A DNA stretch of 64,000 bases from an uncultured Clostridia bacterium (GTDB taxonomy: Bacteria; Bacillota; Clostridia; Oscillospirales; Ruminococcaceae). How positions within the stretch are numbered: the first letter of the stretch is position 1; the number at the start of each line of letters is the position of its first letter. Positions 49,741 through 57,973 of this stretch are shown here, in pieces. Location of the stretch: NCBI GenBank assembly GCA_947383835.1, contig CANDEV010000007.1:1-64000 (forward strand), written 5' to 3'. The notes beneath the pieces were generated by a model, which was not told where the DNA came from, searched no databases, and saw nothing but the letters and a program-made list of their open reading frames with translations. The position numbers and the translations under genes are program-made.

Positions 49741-52290
49741 TTGTACAATGATGAAAATTCAAAGGTCATAAACGTTGACATTGAAAGCGAAATGAAAAAA
49801 TCCTTTTTGGAATATTCAATGTCGGTTATAGCCTCGCGAGCCCTGCCCGACGTTCGGGACGGCTTAAAGCCCGTCCACAGGCGTATTATTTATACTATGG
49901 ACGACGCGGGAAACACCGCGGACAAGCCATACAGAAAGTGCGCCTACACAGTCGGCGAGGTTTTGGGTAAATACCACCCTCACGGCGACGCTTCCGTTTA
50001 TGACGCTTTGGTGCGTTTGGCACAGGATTTTTCCCTGCGCTACCCCCTTATAGACGGTCACGGAAACTTCGGATCAACGGACGGAGACCCTCCTGCTGCT
50101 TACCGTTATACAGAGGCAAGAATGGCAAAGATAGCGGGGGAAATGCTTGCCGATATCGGAAAGGACACTATCCCGTACCGTCCGAACTATGACGACCACC
50201 TGCTTGAACCGGAGGTTTTGCCCTCCCGTTTCCCAAACCTTTTGGTGAACGGTTCTATCGGTATTGCTGTCGGTATGGCGACAAATATCCCGCCTCACAA
50301 TCTCCGTGAAGTTATCGGCGCGATAGACGCTATGATAAAAGACCCCGATATTTCCATAGAGGGTCTTATGGAGCATATCAAGGGACCAGATTTCCCCACA
50401 GGCGGAATTATTATGGGACGTGCGGGAATCCGTTCCGCATATGCAACGGGCAGAGGAAAGCTTACCCTCCGCGCACGTACCGAGATTGAGGAAATAAAGG
50501 GCAGACAATGTATTATTGTAACGGAAATTCCCTACATGGTGAACAAGGCGAGGCTTGTTGAAAGCATTGCAGCTATGGCAAAGGAAAAACGTGTGGACGG
50601 TATACATTTTGTCCGCGACGAGTCCGATAAGGAGCATGCTGTAAGAATTGTTATCGAGCTTAAAAAGGACGCTGCTCCGCTGATAGTTCTGAACAAGCTT
50701 TTTGCTTACACTCAATTGCAGGACACCGTTGGCGTTATCATGCTTGCTCTTGTCCGCGGCGAGCCGAAGGTTCTTACTCTTAAGCAAATGCTTGAAGAGT
50801 ACATTGATTTTCAGGTGGACGTTATCCGCCGCCGCACCGAGTACGATCTTAAAAAGGCGAGAGAACGCGCCCATATTTTAGAGGGCTTGATGATCGCTGT
50901 TGACAACATTGATGAAGTCGTAAAGATATGTCGAACATCAAAGGACGCGCCCGAAATAAAATCCCGTCTTATGGAGCGCTTCGGCATTTCTGAAGTTCAG
51001 GCGGACGCTATCGCGCAAATGCGTCTTGTCCAGCTTTCGGGCTTGGAACGTCAGAAGCTTGAGGACGAGCTGAACGCGCTTCATGCAAAAATACAGGAGT
51101 TCCTTGAAATTTTGGGCGACCACCAAAAGGTGCTTGAAATTATTTCAAACGAGCTGGAGGTCATCAAGAACAAGTACGGCGATGAAAGACGTACAGCAAT
51201 AGAAACTATTTCCGGAGAAGTGGACGTTGAGGACTTGATACCTGTTGAAAACTGCGTTGTGACTTATACCGATATCGGGTACATCAAGCGTCAGCCCGTT
51301 ACGGTGTACAAGGCGCAGAACCGAGGCGGCAAGGGCGTTTCGGGAATGAAGCAGAGAGAAGAGGACTTCGTTCAGGAGATGTTTATCAGCTCCAGCCACG
51401 ACAATATTTTGTTTATTTCCAACAAGGGAATCATGTACAAGCTCCGCTGCTTTGAAATACCCGAAGGCTCAAAGCAGGCGAGGGGACTTAATATTGTAAA
51501 TATCCTTCCCATGGGAGAGGGCGAAAGCGTTGCTGCAATGCTGAATACCTCGGATTTCAGCGAGGGCAAGTACGTTATAATGGTTACTAAAAACGGAAAG
51601 ATAAAGCGTACTTCACTTGAAGCTTATAAGAACGTCCGCAAAAACGGTCTTATTGCCATAGGTCTTGACGAGGGTGACGAGATCGCTTCGGTAGTTCTTA
51701 CCGAGGGTAGCGCTCAGCTTATTATTGCGACGCAAAACGGTATGGCGATACGAATTGAGGAAGAAAAAGTCCGCGCTTTGTCACGTTCGGCGCACGGCGT
51801 AAAGGCGATAACTCTCCGTGACGGCGACAAGGTGGTTTCAATGGCATTGCTCCGAGAGGGAGCGGAGGTGCTGACCGTTACCGACAAGGGCTTCGGAAGA
51901 AGAAGCTCGGCGGACAGCTACCGCATACAGAACCGCGGCGGCTTCGGACTTCTCAACTACAAGGCTTCGGAGGAAAAAGGAAAGGTTTGCGGCGTAAGAG
52001 TTGTAAATCAGGACGAAGACGTTATAATGATATCCACCGACGGAGTTATTATCCGTATCAGAGTAAGCGACATCAGAGTTATGGGACGTTATGCTACCGG
52101 CGTTCGGCTCATGAGAATTTCAGACGACGGAGCAGTTGCGGCATTTACCTCTGCGGAGCATGACGATACTGCGGAGACCGCAAAGGTTGAAGAACCCAGC
52201 GAGGAAGAAATTGCCGCTGCCGAGAACGAGGAAAAGTCCGAAACAGTCGTTGACGAGCCTGTCCCCGACGACAGTGAAATGGAAGAATAA
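49741..52290 (+). CDS. gyrA: DNA gyrase subunit A
   Basis: Breakage-reunion subunit of gyrase. With a TTG start at 49741, nine bases after AAGGAG, the 849-residue protein begins MYNDENSKVINVDIESEMKK, aligning with the usual family N-terminus; ATG 49696 or 49717 would add 8-15 atypical residues. The catalytic tyrosine is Y123 in AAYRYTEARM. The quinolone-resistance region reads HGDASVYD, so the residue at E. coli position 83 is alanine. Six beta-pinwheel repeats and an acidic tail complete the protein. Confidence 0.97.
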   Translation: MYNDENSKVINVDIESEMKKSFLEYSMSVIASRALPDVRDGLKPVHRRIIYTMDDAGNTADKPYRKCAYTVGEVLGKYHPHGDASVYDALVRLAQDFSLRYPLIDGHGNFGSTDGDPPAAYRYTEARMAKIAGEMLADIGKDTIPYRPNYDDHLLEPEVLPSRFPNLLVNGSIGIAVGMATNIPPHNLREVIGAIDAMIKDPDISIEGLMEHIKGPDFPTGGIIMGRAGIRSAYATGRGKLTLRARTEIEEIKGRQCIIVTEIPYMVNKARLVESIAAMAKEKRVDGIHFVRDESDKEHAVRIVIELKKDAAPLIVLNKLFAYTQLQDTVGVIMLALVRGEPKVLTLKQMLEEYIDFQVDVIRRRTEYDLKKARERAHILEGLMIAVDNIDEVVKICRTSKDAPEIKSRLMERFGISEVQADAIAQMRLVQLSGLERQKLEDELNALHAKIQEFLEILGDHQKVLEIISNELEVIKNKYGDERRTAIETISGEVDVEDLIPVENCVVTYTDIGYIKRQPVTVYKAQNRGGKGVSGMKQREEDFVQEMFISSSHDNILFISNKGIMYKLRCFEIPEGSKQARGLNIVNILPMGEGESVAAMLNTSDFSEGKYVIMVTKNGKIKRTSLEAYKNVRKNGLIAIGLDEGDEIASVVLTEGSAQLIIATQNGMAIRIEEEKVRALSRSAHGVKAITLRDGDKVVSMALLREGAEVLTVTDKGFGRRSSADSYRIQNRGGFGLLNYKASEEKGKVCGVRVVNQDEDVIMISTDGVIIRIRVSDIRVMGRYATGVRLMRISDDGAVAAFTSAEHDDTAETAKVEEPSEEEIAAAENEEKSETVVDEPVPDDSEMEE

Positions 52291-52357
52291 AATTTTATAC
52301 TGCAACAATCCAATAAAACGATACAAAATGTGCATTTATTTGTTGGATCGCAATAGT

Positions 52358-52390
52358 AATACCCTGCTTTTCGGAGCAGGGTATTTTTTT
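52358..52390. terminator. Bidirectional terminator between gyrA and hpt
   Basis: AATACCCTGCT and AGCAGGGTATT form an 11-bp stem followed by seven T residues. It lies between convergent genes. Confidence 0.9.
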
Positions 52391-52405
52391 AATGAGGAAC
52401 ATTTT

Positions 52406-52951
52406 TTATTCGATTGAAGCAATATAGGGTAAGTTTCTGTAATATTCCCCATAGTCAAGACCGTATCCGACCACAAAAAGATCGGGAATAGTAAATAAAG
52501 ACAAGTCCGCTTTAAAATCGACCTCCCGTCTGTCCGGCTTGTCAAGGAGGGTGATAATTCTAAGAGAAACGGGATTTCTTTCCCTAAGTATTTCCGCAAC
52601 GGCTTTAAGCGTTCTGCCCGTGTCGATAATATCTTCGACGATTATCACATGATATTTTGAAATATCCTGCTGCAAATCTAATGTGATATTGACTTCTCCC
52701 GCGGAGGTCGTACTCTCATAATAACTTTTCGCCGCCATAAAACCTATCTCGCAGGGGACGTTTATTTCTCTGCACAGATCGGCAAGAAAAACGAACGCGC
52801 CTTTTAAAATGCTCACAAGCAGCAGCGGGGTACCGTCGTAGATATTGTTAAGCTCCCGTCCTGCGTTTTTGACCGCTTCCCGAATTTTTTCTTCGGGGAT
52901 AAGAACATTTTCGGTATTTTTTTTGTATGTATCAAGATTTTCAAACTTCAT
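52406..52951 (-). CDS. hpt: Hypoxanthine phosphoribosyltransferase
   Basis: Purine salvage enzyme transferring ribose phosphate from PRPP to hypoxanthine or guanine. The 181-residue protein has the PRPP loop VIIVEDIIDTGRTLK and the flexible-loop region ESTTSAGEVNITLD. It is often near tilS and ftsH in Firmicutes; here it lies at gyrA. Confidence 0.95.
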   Translation of the reverse strand: MKFENLDTYKKNTENVLIPEEKIREAVKNAGRELNNIYDGTPLLLVSILKGAFVFLADLCREINVPCEIGFMAAKSYYESTTSAGEVNITLDLQQDISKYHVIIVEDIIDTGRTLKAVAEILRERNPVSLRIITLLDKPDRREVDFKADLSLFTIPDLFVVGYGLDYGEYYRNLPYIASIE

Positions 52952-52977
52952 AATTTTACCTCATTTGTTTTTTCTTT

Positions 52978-53006
52978 AGTATAGCACAATAATTAAAATA
53001 AGTCAA
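52978..53006 (-). promoter_or_regulatory. Promoter of hpt
   Basis: Reverse strand: TTGACT (53006-53001), 17 bases, TATACT (52983-52978). Confidence 0.75.
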
Positions 53007-53018
53007 GCAAGCAAGCAA

Positions 53019-53099
53019 GGCTGAGCCTTGACCCCTGTCACCCCCAATATTAAATACGAGGAAAATTTTACTTTATATTTGCCCCCTCAAGGGGGCGAG
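53019..53099 (+). repeat. R2 repeat, GCTGAGCC variant
   Basis: Starts AAGGCTGAGCCTTGACCCC, then GTCACCCCCAATATTAAATA and the stem GCCCCCTC/AAGGGGGCG. This variant is found only in the noc-parB stretch. Together with 53137-53380 it fills the 520-base gap between hpt and noc. Confidence 0.75.
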
Positions 53100-53136
53100 T
53101 AAGTTATAACAATCTGAATAATTATAAATTATAAAA

Positions 53137-53152
53137 TGTTCCACGTGAAACA
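53137..53152. promoter_or_regulatory. parS site 1
   Basis: TGTTCCACGTGAAACA, one mismatch from the consensus TGTTTCACGTGAAACA bound by Spo0J/ParB. Confidence 0.85.
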
Positions 53153-53231
53153 AGGCTGAGCCTTGACCCTTGTCACCCCCAATGTTTGGAATTTACAAAC
53201 ACTTAAAAAACAAAGCCCCCTCAAGGGGGCA
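53152..53231 (+). repeat. R2 repeat, GCTGAGCC variant
   Basis: Second variant copy directly joined to parS site 1, ending in GCCCCCTC/AAGGGGGC. The unit parS plus R2 recurs at 53240-53380, so the two spread together. Confidence 0.7.
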
Positions 53232-53239
53232 AAGTAAAA

Positions 53240-53255
53240 TGTTCCACGTGAAACA
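53240..53255. promoter_or_regulatory. parS site 2
   Basis: TGTTCCACGTGAAACA, identical to site 1. Confidence 0.85.
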
Positions 53256-53279
53256 ATATTGTTATTATTTTAACAAACT

Positions 53280-53295
53280 TGTTTCACGTGGAACA
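53280..53295. promoter_or_regulatory. parS site 3
   Basis: TGTTTCACGTGGAACA, the reverse complement of sites 1 and 2, followed by a decayed R2 copy (to about 53380). Confidence 0.85.
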
Positions 53296-53471
53296 ATGCT
53301 GAGTCTTGATACTTGTCACCTCCCAAGTTTGGAAGTTACAAACATTTACATAACAAAAGTCTCCTTAAATGGGGACAAATCAAAATGTTCCAAATACGAC
53401 ATTATTTTTTATAAATAAGTGTTATAATAATAAAAATCCAAAATTTGTAAATTTTAAAAGGAAGTGTCATT

Positions 53472-54263
53472 ATGCCGTTTTTGGTAAAGGAAAAGGTCGT
53501 AAATAAAGTAGTCCAAATCGAGACAGACAAGATAATTCCAAACCCGTATCAGCCCAGACGAGATTTTGACGATCTGGAGGGTCTTGCTCAAAGTATTCTA
53601 CAAAACGGAATTTTGCAGCCGCTGACAGTCCGCAGGGAAAACGGGGAGATAGAGCTTATATCGGGGGAGCGGAGGCTTCGAGCCGCAAAAATGCTTGGAA
53701 TGGAAACAGTGCCGTGCATAATCGTGGAGATGAGCGGAAGAAATTCCGCGGTAATGGCTCTTATTGAAAATATCCAGCGGCAGGATCTGTCCGTTTTTGA
53801 CGAGGCGGAGGCTATCGCTAAGCTGATAGATTTTTACGGAATGACACAGGAGGACGCCGCTGTAAGGCTGGGAAAATCACAGTCCACAATTGCAAACAAG
53901 CTCCGAATTTTAAAGCTTGACGAGGAGACCCGCAGTAAAATTACCGAATACGGACTTACCGAACGTCATGCGCGTGCGCTTCTGAAGCTGCCGGAGGAAC
54001 GCCGTACCGAGGTCGTGGAGGCTGTACACAGCAGAAGTCTGAATGTTGAAGCGACGGAACGTTTGATAGATACCATGCTGAACAAGCAGATAGAGGCTGA
54101 AAGTCTCCGTAAACGCAGCGCGGTTTTCAAGGACGTGCGGCTTTTTGTGAACACTATCAACAAGGCGGTTGAGATGATGAAAGCGGCGGGGATAAATGCC
54201 GACTCCAAAAAAATCCAGCAGGAGGATTTTATCGAATACATAGTGAGGATACCCACCAAGTGA
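53472..54263 (+). CDS. noc: ParB-family protein, Noc-like
   Basis: A 263-residue ParB-fold protein: N-terminal CTP-binding domain with ISGERRLRAAKML, a central helix-turn-helix (MTQEDAAVRLGKSQSTIANK) and a C-terminal dimerisation end. A second ParB lies at 57974 next to parA. The unlinked copy without a ParA partner is the usual place for the nucleoid occlusion factor Noc, which arose from ParB. Its operator could be parS-like or divergent; this cannot be read directly. AAAGGAAG precedes the ATG. Confidence 0.85.
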   Translation: MPFLVKEKVVNKVVQIETDKIIPNPYQPRRDFDDLEGLAQSILQNGILQPLTVRRENGEIELISGERRLRAAKMLGMETVPCIIVEMSGRNSAVMALIENIQRQDLSVFDEAEAIAKLIDFYGMTQEDAAVRLGKSQSTIANKLRILKLDEETRSKITEYGLTERHARALLKLPEERRTEVVEAVHSRSLNVEATERLIDTMLNKQIEAESLRKRSAVFKDVRLFVNTINKAVEMMKAAGINADSKKIQQEDFIEYIVRIPTK

Positions 54264-54342
54264 GGGGAACGCCCAACGGCGAGCGTCCCCATTCTCAAAT
54301 ACAAGAAAAATTCAGTTTTTCAAGCCCCTAAGGGGCGGGTCA
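54262..54342 (+). repeat. R2 repeat
   Basis: R2 copy at the noc stop codon: GAGGGGAACGCCCAACGGCG, then a shortened middle and the stem AAGCCCCTAAGGGGCGGG. Confidence 0.65.
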
Positions 54343-54567
54343 GTTTTTATCGAATTCGTAATAATTGTTGAGAATTATTACGCCGCCGTCCCTAAATTCG
54401 AGGACGTGCATAGGCTCTTTGTGCATAACATTATAAGAATTGACGTAGACCGTCACAAACCCTGCCACAAACAAAGACATCAGAACAAAGGCTGTGACGG
54501 TGTAGGCAGTCCACCTGCGGAGCAATTTTTTACCGTCCATAACAACATTAAAATTAAAAGGACTCAT
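54340..54567 (-). CDS. Small single-pass membrane protein
   Basis: A 75-residue protein with one membrane helix (about 21-44) and a short outer tail (LEFRDGGVIILNNYYEFDK). I do not recognise it. AAGGAAGG precedes the ATG at 54567. A perfect parS site lies 18 bases upstream of its start. Confidence 0.6.
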   Translation of the reverse strand: MSPFNFNVVMDGKKLLRRWTAYTVTAFVLMSLFVAGFVTVYVNSYNVMHKEPMHVLEFRDGGVIILNNYYEFDKN

Positions 54568-54584
54568 ATTTTTTACCTTCCTTT

Positions 54585-54600
54585 TGTTTCACGTGAAACA
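54585..54600. promoter_or_regulatory. parS site 4 (perfect)
   Basis: TGTTTCACGTGAAACA, exact consensus palindrome. Confidence 0.92.
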
Positions 54601-54608
54601 AATATAAT

Positions 54609-54691
54609 TTACCCGCCCCCTTTGAGGGGGCTTTGTTATGTAAAGCTTGTAATTATTAATATTGGGGGTGATAGGGGTCAAGGCTCAGCCT
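54609..54691 (-). repeat. R2 repeat, inverted GCTGAGCC variant
   Basis: Inverted R2 copy between parS sites 4 and 5: CCGCCCCCTTTGAGGGGGCT at the left, ATTGGGGGTGA and AAGGCTCAGCCTTG at the right. Confidence 0.75.
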
Positions 54692-54707
54692 TGTTTCACG
54701 TGAAACA
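54692..54707. promoter_or_regulatory. parS site 5 (perfect)
   Basis: TGTTTCACGTGAAACA, exact consensus palindrome, 107 bases from site 4. Confidence 0.92.
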
Positions 54708-54715
54708 AATAAAAT

Positions 54716-54805
54716 TTACCCGCCCCCTTTGAGGGGGCATTGTTATGTAAATGCTTGTAATTATTAATATTGGGGGTGACAAGGGTCAAGGCTCAGCCTT
54801 GTTAT
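54716..54805 (-). repeat. R2 repeat, inverted GCTGAGCC variant
   Basis: Near-identical to the copy at 54609-54691. The tandem unit parS plus inverted R2 repeats every 107 bases here. Confidence 0.75.
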
Positions 54806-55992
54806 GTAGTAAGGGATTTTGCGAGTGATTTTCCGATAAGCTCGCCGCTGTAGACCGCTTGGTCTATGCTGTTGGCGTGTCCTCCCACCTCTATCAAGAT
54901 CGAACCTGTGGTCAGGTCCTGATTGTATTTTCGGTAGTCAAACAAAATCGGTCTTGTCAAGCCTTTATAGTCGCTTTCAAGCTGCTGTTGGAGCAGTGCG
55001 GCAAAACGAAAATTTTTCAGATAATTCGGCATACCCATCGTGCCGTCGTCGCAGCCGCTTATTATCATGATCTGCGCCGCGTTTTTGCCGTCGATCTCGG
55101 CAACGGGAGCGATACGCTCGCCGCTTTCACGCTCGATAGCGTCGCGGTGAATATCCAAAACTATTTTTATGGAGGGGTACTCCGCAAGAATATTTTCCAC
55201 GGTCTCCCTGCTTCTGTCGTAGCTGTCGTTGTAGGAGGGGTAGTCGTGCATTGTTGTGTCGTGGATAACGGCTATTCCCGCCGCTTCAAGCTGCAAAGCA
55301 ATAGCGTCCCCAACAGCAGCCATGTTCATGTTTGGGTCGGTGGTTCGGGAATTGAAGCTTTTGTCGTAAAAATCCCTCTCATATGGCTCATAGCTTTCGG
55401 TAGCATGGGTGTGCATTATCAGCACCTGCGGTTCGCCGTTCCTTTCAATTTCAAAATCGGGGGCAAGGCGGCTTTCCTCCAGCAGGGTACTGTTCGGCAC
55501 GGTTGTGATGTTCCGCACCTGCCCCGCCTTGTCAAGATCAATATAGTTATCGCCGTTAAAGCTTCCGTAGCACATGGCAGTAATTGCGCCGTCGCGGTTT
55601 TCAAGCTCCGAGGGGTAAGGTTCGGGACCAACGTCATAGGTTTTATCGGGTACGCGTCTTTCCTCGTCGGTACTGTTCGGTATAAGCAGTTCGCCGTATG
55701 AAAGCATAAACGTATCGTCAATTTCAAAAAGCGTACTGTGATTTTCGGTGGACTTGTCCGTAATTTCTTCTTTGGCTTCGTTAATATTTTTAATATTCGG
55801 TTCGGTGCTTTCCGCAGAAAAAACGTCCCCCACAGAGAGCATTGCGGAGGCGCTTGCTGCAAAAAAGACAGCAGATTCCGCGGAGGGTGCGGAGGCGGTC
55901 ACCGCTGCTGTCATAAGGGGAAGCAGGGATAAAAAAAGCGTCCCCGCGGATATATTTCTTAATCTTATTTTTTTTCGTCTTGAAAGCGGCAT
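54802..55992 (-). CDS. spoIIP: Stage II sporulation protein P
   Basis: Membrane-anchored peptidoglycan amidase/endopeptidase that drives engulfment in sporulation. The 396-residue protein has an N-terminal membrane anchor (about 17-40) and an acidic linker. The amidase domain carries MHTHATESY, the motif VLDIHRDAIE and the C-terminal ILIEVGGHANSIDQAVYSGE. ATG 55992 with AAAGGAG is preferred to the start six codons upstream. It lies alone between noc and parA. Confidence 0.93.
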   Translation of the reverse strand: MPLSRRKKIRLRNISAGTLFLSLLPLMTAAVTASAPSAESAVFFAASASAMLSVGDVFSAESTEPNIKNINEAKEEITDKSTENHSTLFEIDDTFMLSYGELLIPNSTDEERRVPDKTYDVGPEPYPSELENRDGAITAMCYGSFNGDNYIDLDKAGQVRNITTVPNSTLLEESRLAPDFEIERNGEPQVLIMHTHATESYEPYERDFYDKSFNSRTTDPNMNMAAVGDAIALQLEAAGIAVIHDTTMHDYPSYNDSYDRSRETVENILAEYPSIKIVLDIHRDAIERESGERIAPVAEIDGKNAAQIMIISGCDDGTMGMPNYLKNFRFAALLQQQLESDYKGLTRPILFDYRKYNQDLTTGSILIEVGGHANSIDQAVYSGELIGKSLAKSLTT

Positions 55993-56058
55993 AAGATCAG
56001 CTCCTTTCATTACATATTATGCTTAATGGAGTGGGAAATATTCTTATTCTTAGGTAAA

Positions 56059-56074
56059 TGTTCCACATGGAACA
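56059..56074. promoter_or_regulatory. parS-like site 6
   Basis: TGTTCCACATGGAACA: palindromic but with the central CGTG changed to CATG, so binding may be weak. Confidence 0.55.
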
Positions 56075-56098
56075 TTTTTGTTATTTTTTTAACAATAT

Positions 56099-56114
56099 TG
56101 TTTCACGTGGAACA
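56099..56114. promoter_or_regulatory. parS site 7
   Basis: TGTTTCACGTGGAACA, same as site 3, 40 bases from site 6. Confidence 0.85.
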
Positions 56115-56449
56115 ATTTTTTGATTGCAAAATTTTAGGGGAATTTGTTCGCTGTTCATGTTGTATTTGTTGGTTTACTTTTGAATTTTAGAAGCAATGTT
56201 AGAAACTGTTAGTCGTTCACAAAGGTGCGAGGGGAACAACCAAAGGAGGAGGGAGGGGACTCATCAGTTATAGTGGACGCGCGCCGTCCCCTCCCTCCCC
56301 CTTAGGTTTTTCCCCTCGCGCTCCCTTTTTCCTTACTCCCTCCTGCCCCTGCTACGCTATTCAAGAGCCTTTGGCTCTTTTTAGCTTGTTTTGTACGGTC
56401 GATTTCGTTTGTTTTGTTACTTGGCGCGTTAGGCGGGAGCAAGCCCCTG

Positions 56450-56524
56450 CCCGCAATTATGAAACAGCGGGACGGGAAACCCGTCCCCTACAGATATGGT
56501 AATTATTTTGTTGGATTGATATAA
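56450..56524 (-). repeat. R1 repeat fragment nested in R5
   Basis: Inverted partial R1: CCCGCAATTATGAAACAGCG, GGGACGGGAAACCCGTCCCC and the terminus TTGGATTGATATA. Confidence 0.65.
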
Positions 56525-56553
56525 ATACGTATGCTGTAGAGGTTCATCGGCAA

Positions 56554-56782
56554 CAAACTTGTCAGTAAACGTCGGCGTGGAAACGCCGCCAGTTTGACAT
56601 ACTGTAAAAATCGGCAAAGGGGAGGGAGATTAAGGAAGTAGGGGGTTCGGGGGCAGAAACCTCAAAGAGGGAGGGGAAATGCCGATTTTTGTTGGGTTTG
56701 TTGTTCCCCTCCCTCTTTGTGGTGTCTGACCCCCGATCTTGTGAACGACTAACAGTTCCCAACCTTGATACTAAAATTCAAA
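56554..56782 (+). repeat. R5 right half, 98% identical to 24972-25200
   Basis: 229 bases with five differences from the distant copy. It holds the inverted pairs AAAAATCGGCA/TGCCGATTTTT and AAAGAGGGAGGGGAA/TTCCCCTCCCTCTTT. Confidence 0.8.
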
Positions 56783-56987
56783 ATCAAACCAACATTACAT
56801 TAGCAACAATTGAACAACAAACAAACTCCCGCAAAGTACATAAAATACAGAAACACCGCACCAAAGAACAACACCTCTCGAACAACCAACAAATAACAAA
56901 CAGTGCAAACAAAATTGTAACACGTGCCAAAAATAAAATAAAATTTGCACAGCAAAAAAACGATTTGCCCGAATTTGCGAAAAAACA

Positions 56988-57016
56988 TTGCAATAAATAT
57001 GAAAATGTGCTATAAT
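56988..57016 (+). promoter_or_regulatory. Promoter of parA
   Basis: TTGCAA (56988-56993), 17 bases, TATAAT (57011-57016), 37 bases before the parA ATG. Confidence 0.75.
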
Positions 57017-57052
57017 ATTCATATTGATTATTTCTGAAAGGACGTCCTCAAA

Positions 57053-57826
57053 ATGTCTATTGTTATTGCGGTAGCTAACCAAAAGGGCGGCGTGGGCAAA
57101 TCTACTACGGTGGTGAACCTTGCCGCTTGTCTCGGTCTTAAAAAGAAAAAGGTGCTTTGCGTGGATATGGACGCGCAGGGCAATACTACAAGCGGCTTCG
57201 GCGTTAAGAAAAAAAGTATCGGCGCGTCTACATATGATGTGCTGCTGGGACTGCGGCGTATCCAGGAGGCTGTGATAAAAACCGAGTTTGACAACGTTTG
57301 GCTTGTTCCCGCCACGTCCGCGCTGGCTGCCGCCGATATAGAGCTTATTGAGGTGGACAATATGCAGAAGCGCATGAAAATGCAGCTGCTCACTATCAGA
57401 CAGGATTACGATTATATTTTGCTGGACTGCCCGCCGTCCCTGTCGCTGATACCGATAAACGCGCTTTGCGCCTGCGACACGGTGCTTGTGCCCATGACCT
57501 GCGAGTATTTCGCTTTGGAGGGACTTTCACAGCTTGTTGAGTCCATAAGGCTCGTTAAGCAGCGGTACAACCCCACAATTGATATTGAGGGCATTCTTTT
57601 CACCATGTTTGACAGCAGGCTCAATCTTACGGCTCAGGTTGTCAGCGAGGTGAAAAAGCATTTCCCGAAAAAAATGTTCAGGACGGTCATTCCGAGAAAC
57701 GTCCGCATAAGCGAGGCTCCCAGCTTTGGTAAGCCTGTGGTTTACTATGACAAGGCTTCACGGGGCGCGGAGGCATACATAGCTCTTACCGACGAAATGC
57801 TAAAGAGACACAAGGCTGAGTCTTGA
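57053..57826 (+). CDS. parA: Chromosome partitioning ATPase ParA (Soj)
   Basis: Deviant Walker ATPase that segregates origins and regulates DnaA. The 257-residue protein has KGGVGKST (11-18), the A-prime motif CVDMDAQGN and LLDCPPSLS. GAAAGGACG precedes the ATG. parB follows after 147 bases. Confidence 0.97.
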   Translation: MSIVIAVANQKGGVGKSTTVVNLAACLGLKKKKVLCVDMDAQGNTTSGFGVKKKSIGASTYDVLLGLRRIQEAVIKTEFDNVWLVPATSALAAADIELIEVDNMQKRMKMQLLTIRQDYDYILLDCPPSLSLIPINALCACDTVLVPMTCEYFALEGLSQLVESIRLVKQRYNPTIDIEGILFTMFDSRLNLTAQVVSEVKKHFPKKMFRTVIPRNVRISEAPSFGKPVVYYDKASRGAEAYIALTDEMLKRHKAES

Positions 57827-57896
57827 CCCTTGTCACCCCCCAATATTAAATACGAAAAAAATTTGGTTTACCAATGCCCACTCAAGGGGACGGGTA
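57811..57896 (+). repeat. R2 repeat, GCTGAGCC variant
   Basis: AAGGCTGAGTCTTGACCCTT, GTCACCCCCCAATATTAAAT and a weakened CCCACTCAAGGGGACGGG stem. It begins inside the 3' end of parA. Confidence 0.7.
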
Positions 57897-57903
57897 AATA
57901 AAT

Positions 57904-57919
57904 TGTTTTATGTGGAACA
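57904..57919. promoter_or_regulatory. Degenerate parS-like site 8
   Basis: TGTTTTATGTGGAACA, three mismatches from consensus, 55 bases before the parB start. Confidence 0.45.
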
Positions 57920-57973
57920 ATTTTTGCAGGGACGGATATAAAATCCGACCATACAGTTAAAAGGAGATAAAAT

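Larger units (their letters stand above)
56167..56794. mobile_element. MITE-like element with ~57-bp inverted termini (R5, full copy)
   Basis: The ends are imperfect inverted repeats: TGTTGGTTT, then TTTTGAATTTTAG and AACTGTTAGTCGTTCACAA at the left, and their inverted copies at the right. About 48 of 57 positions match. Inside are GC-rich blocks, a partial R1 copy (56450-56524) and a 229-base right half nearly identical to 24972-25200. No transposase frame is present. It occupies most of the 1-kb gap between spoIIP and parA. An outside transposase would be needed to move it. A structured RNA role for the conserved half is an alternative. Confidence 0.65.

Noticed and set aside
53137..53380. 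CRISPR-like regular repeats before noc
   Set aside because: The repeated 16-mers are parS palindromes joined to R2 repeats; spacers are not unique.
56689..57015. Forward ORF of 108 codons before parA
   Set aside because: It runs across the R5 terminus and the parA promoter, has no ribosome site and is asparagine/lysine-rich because of AT-rich DNA.
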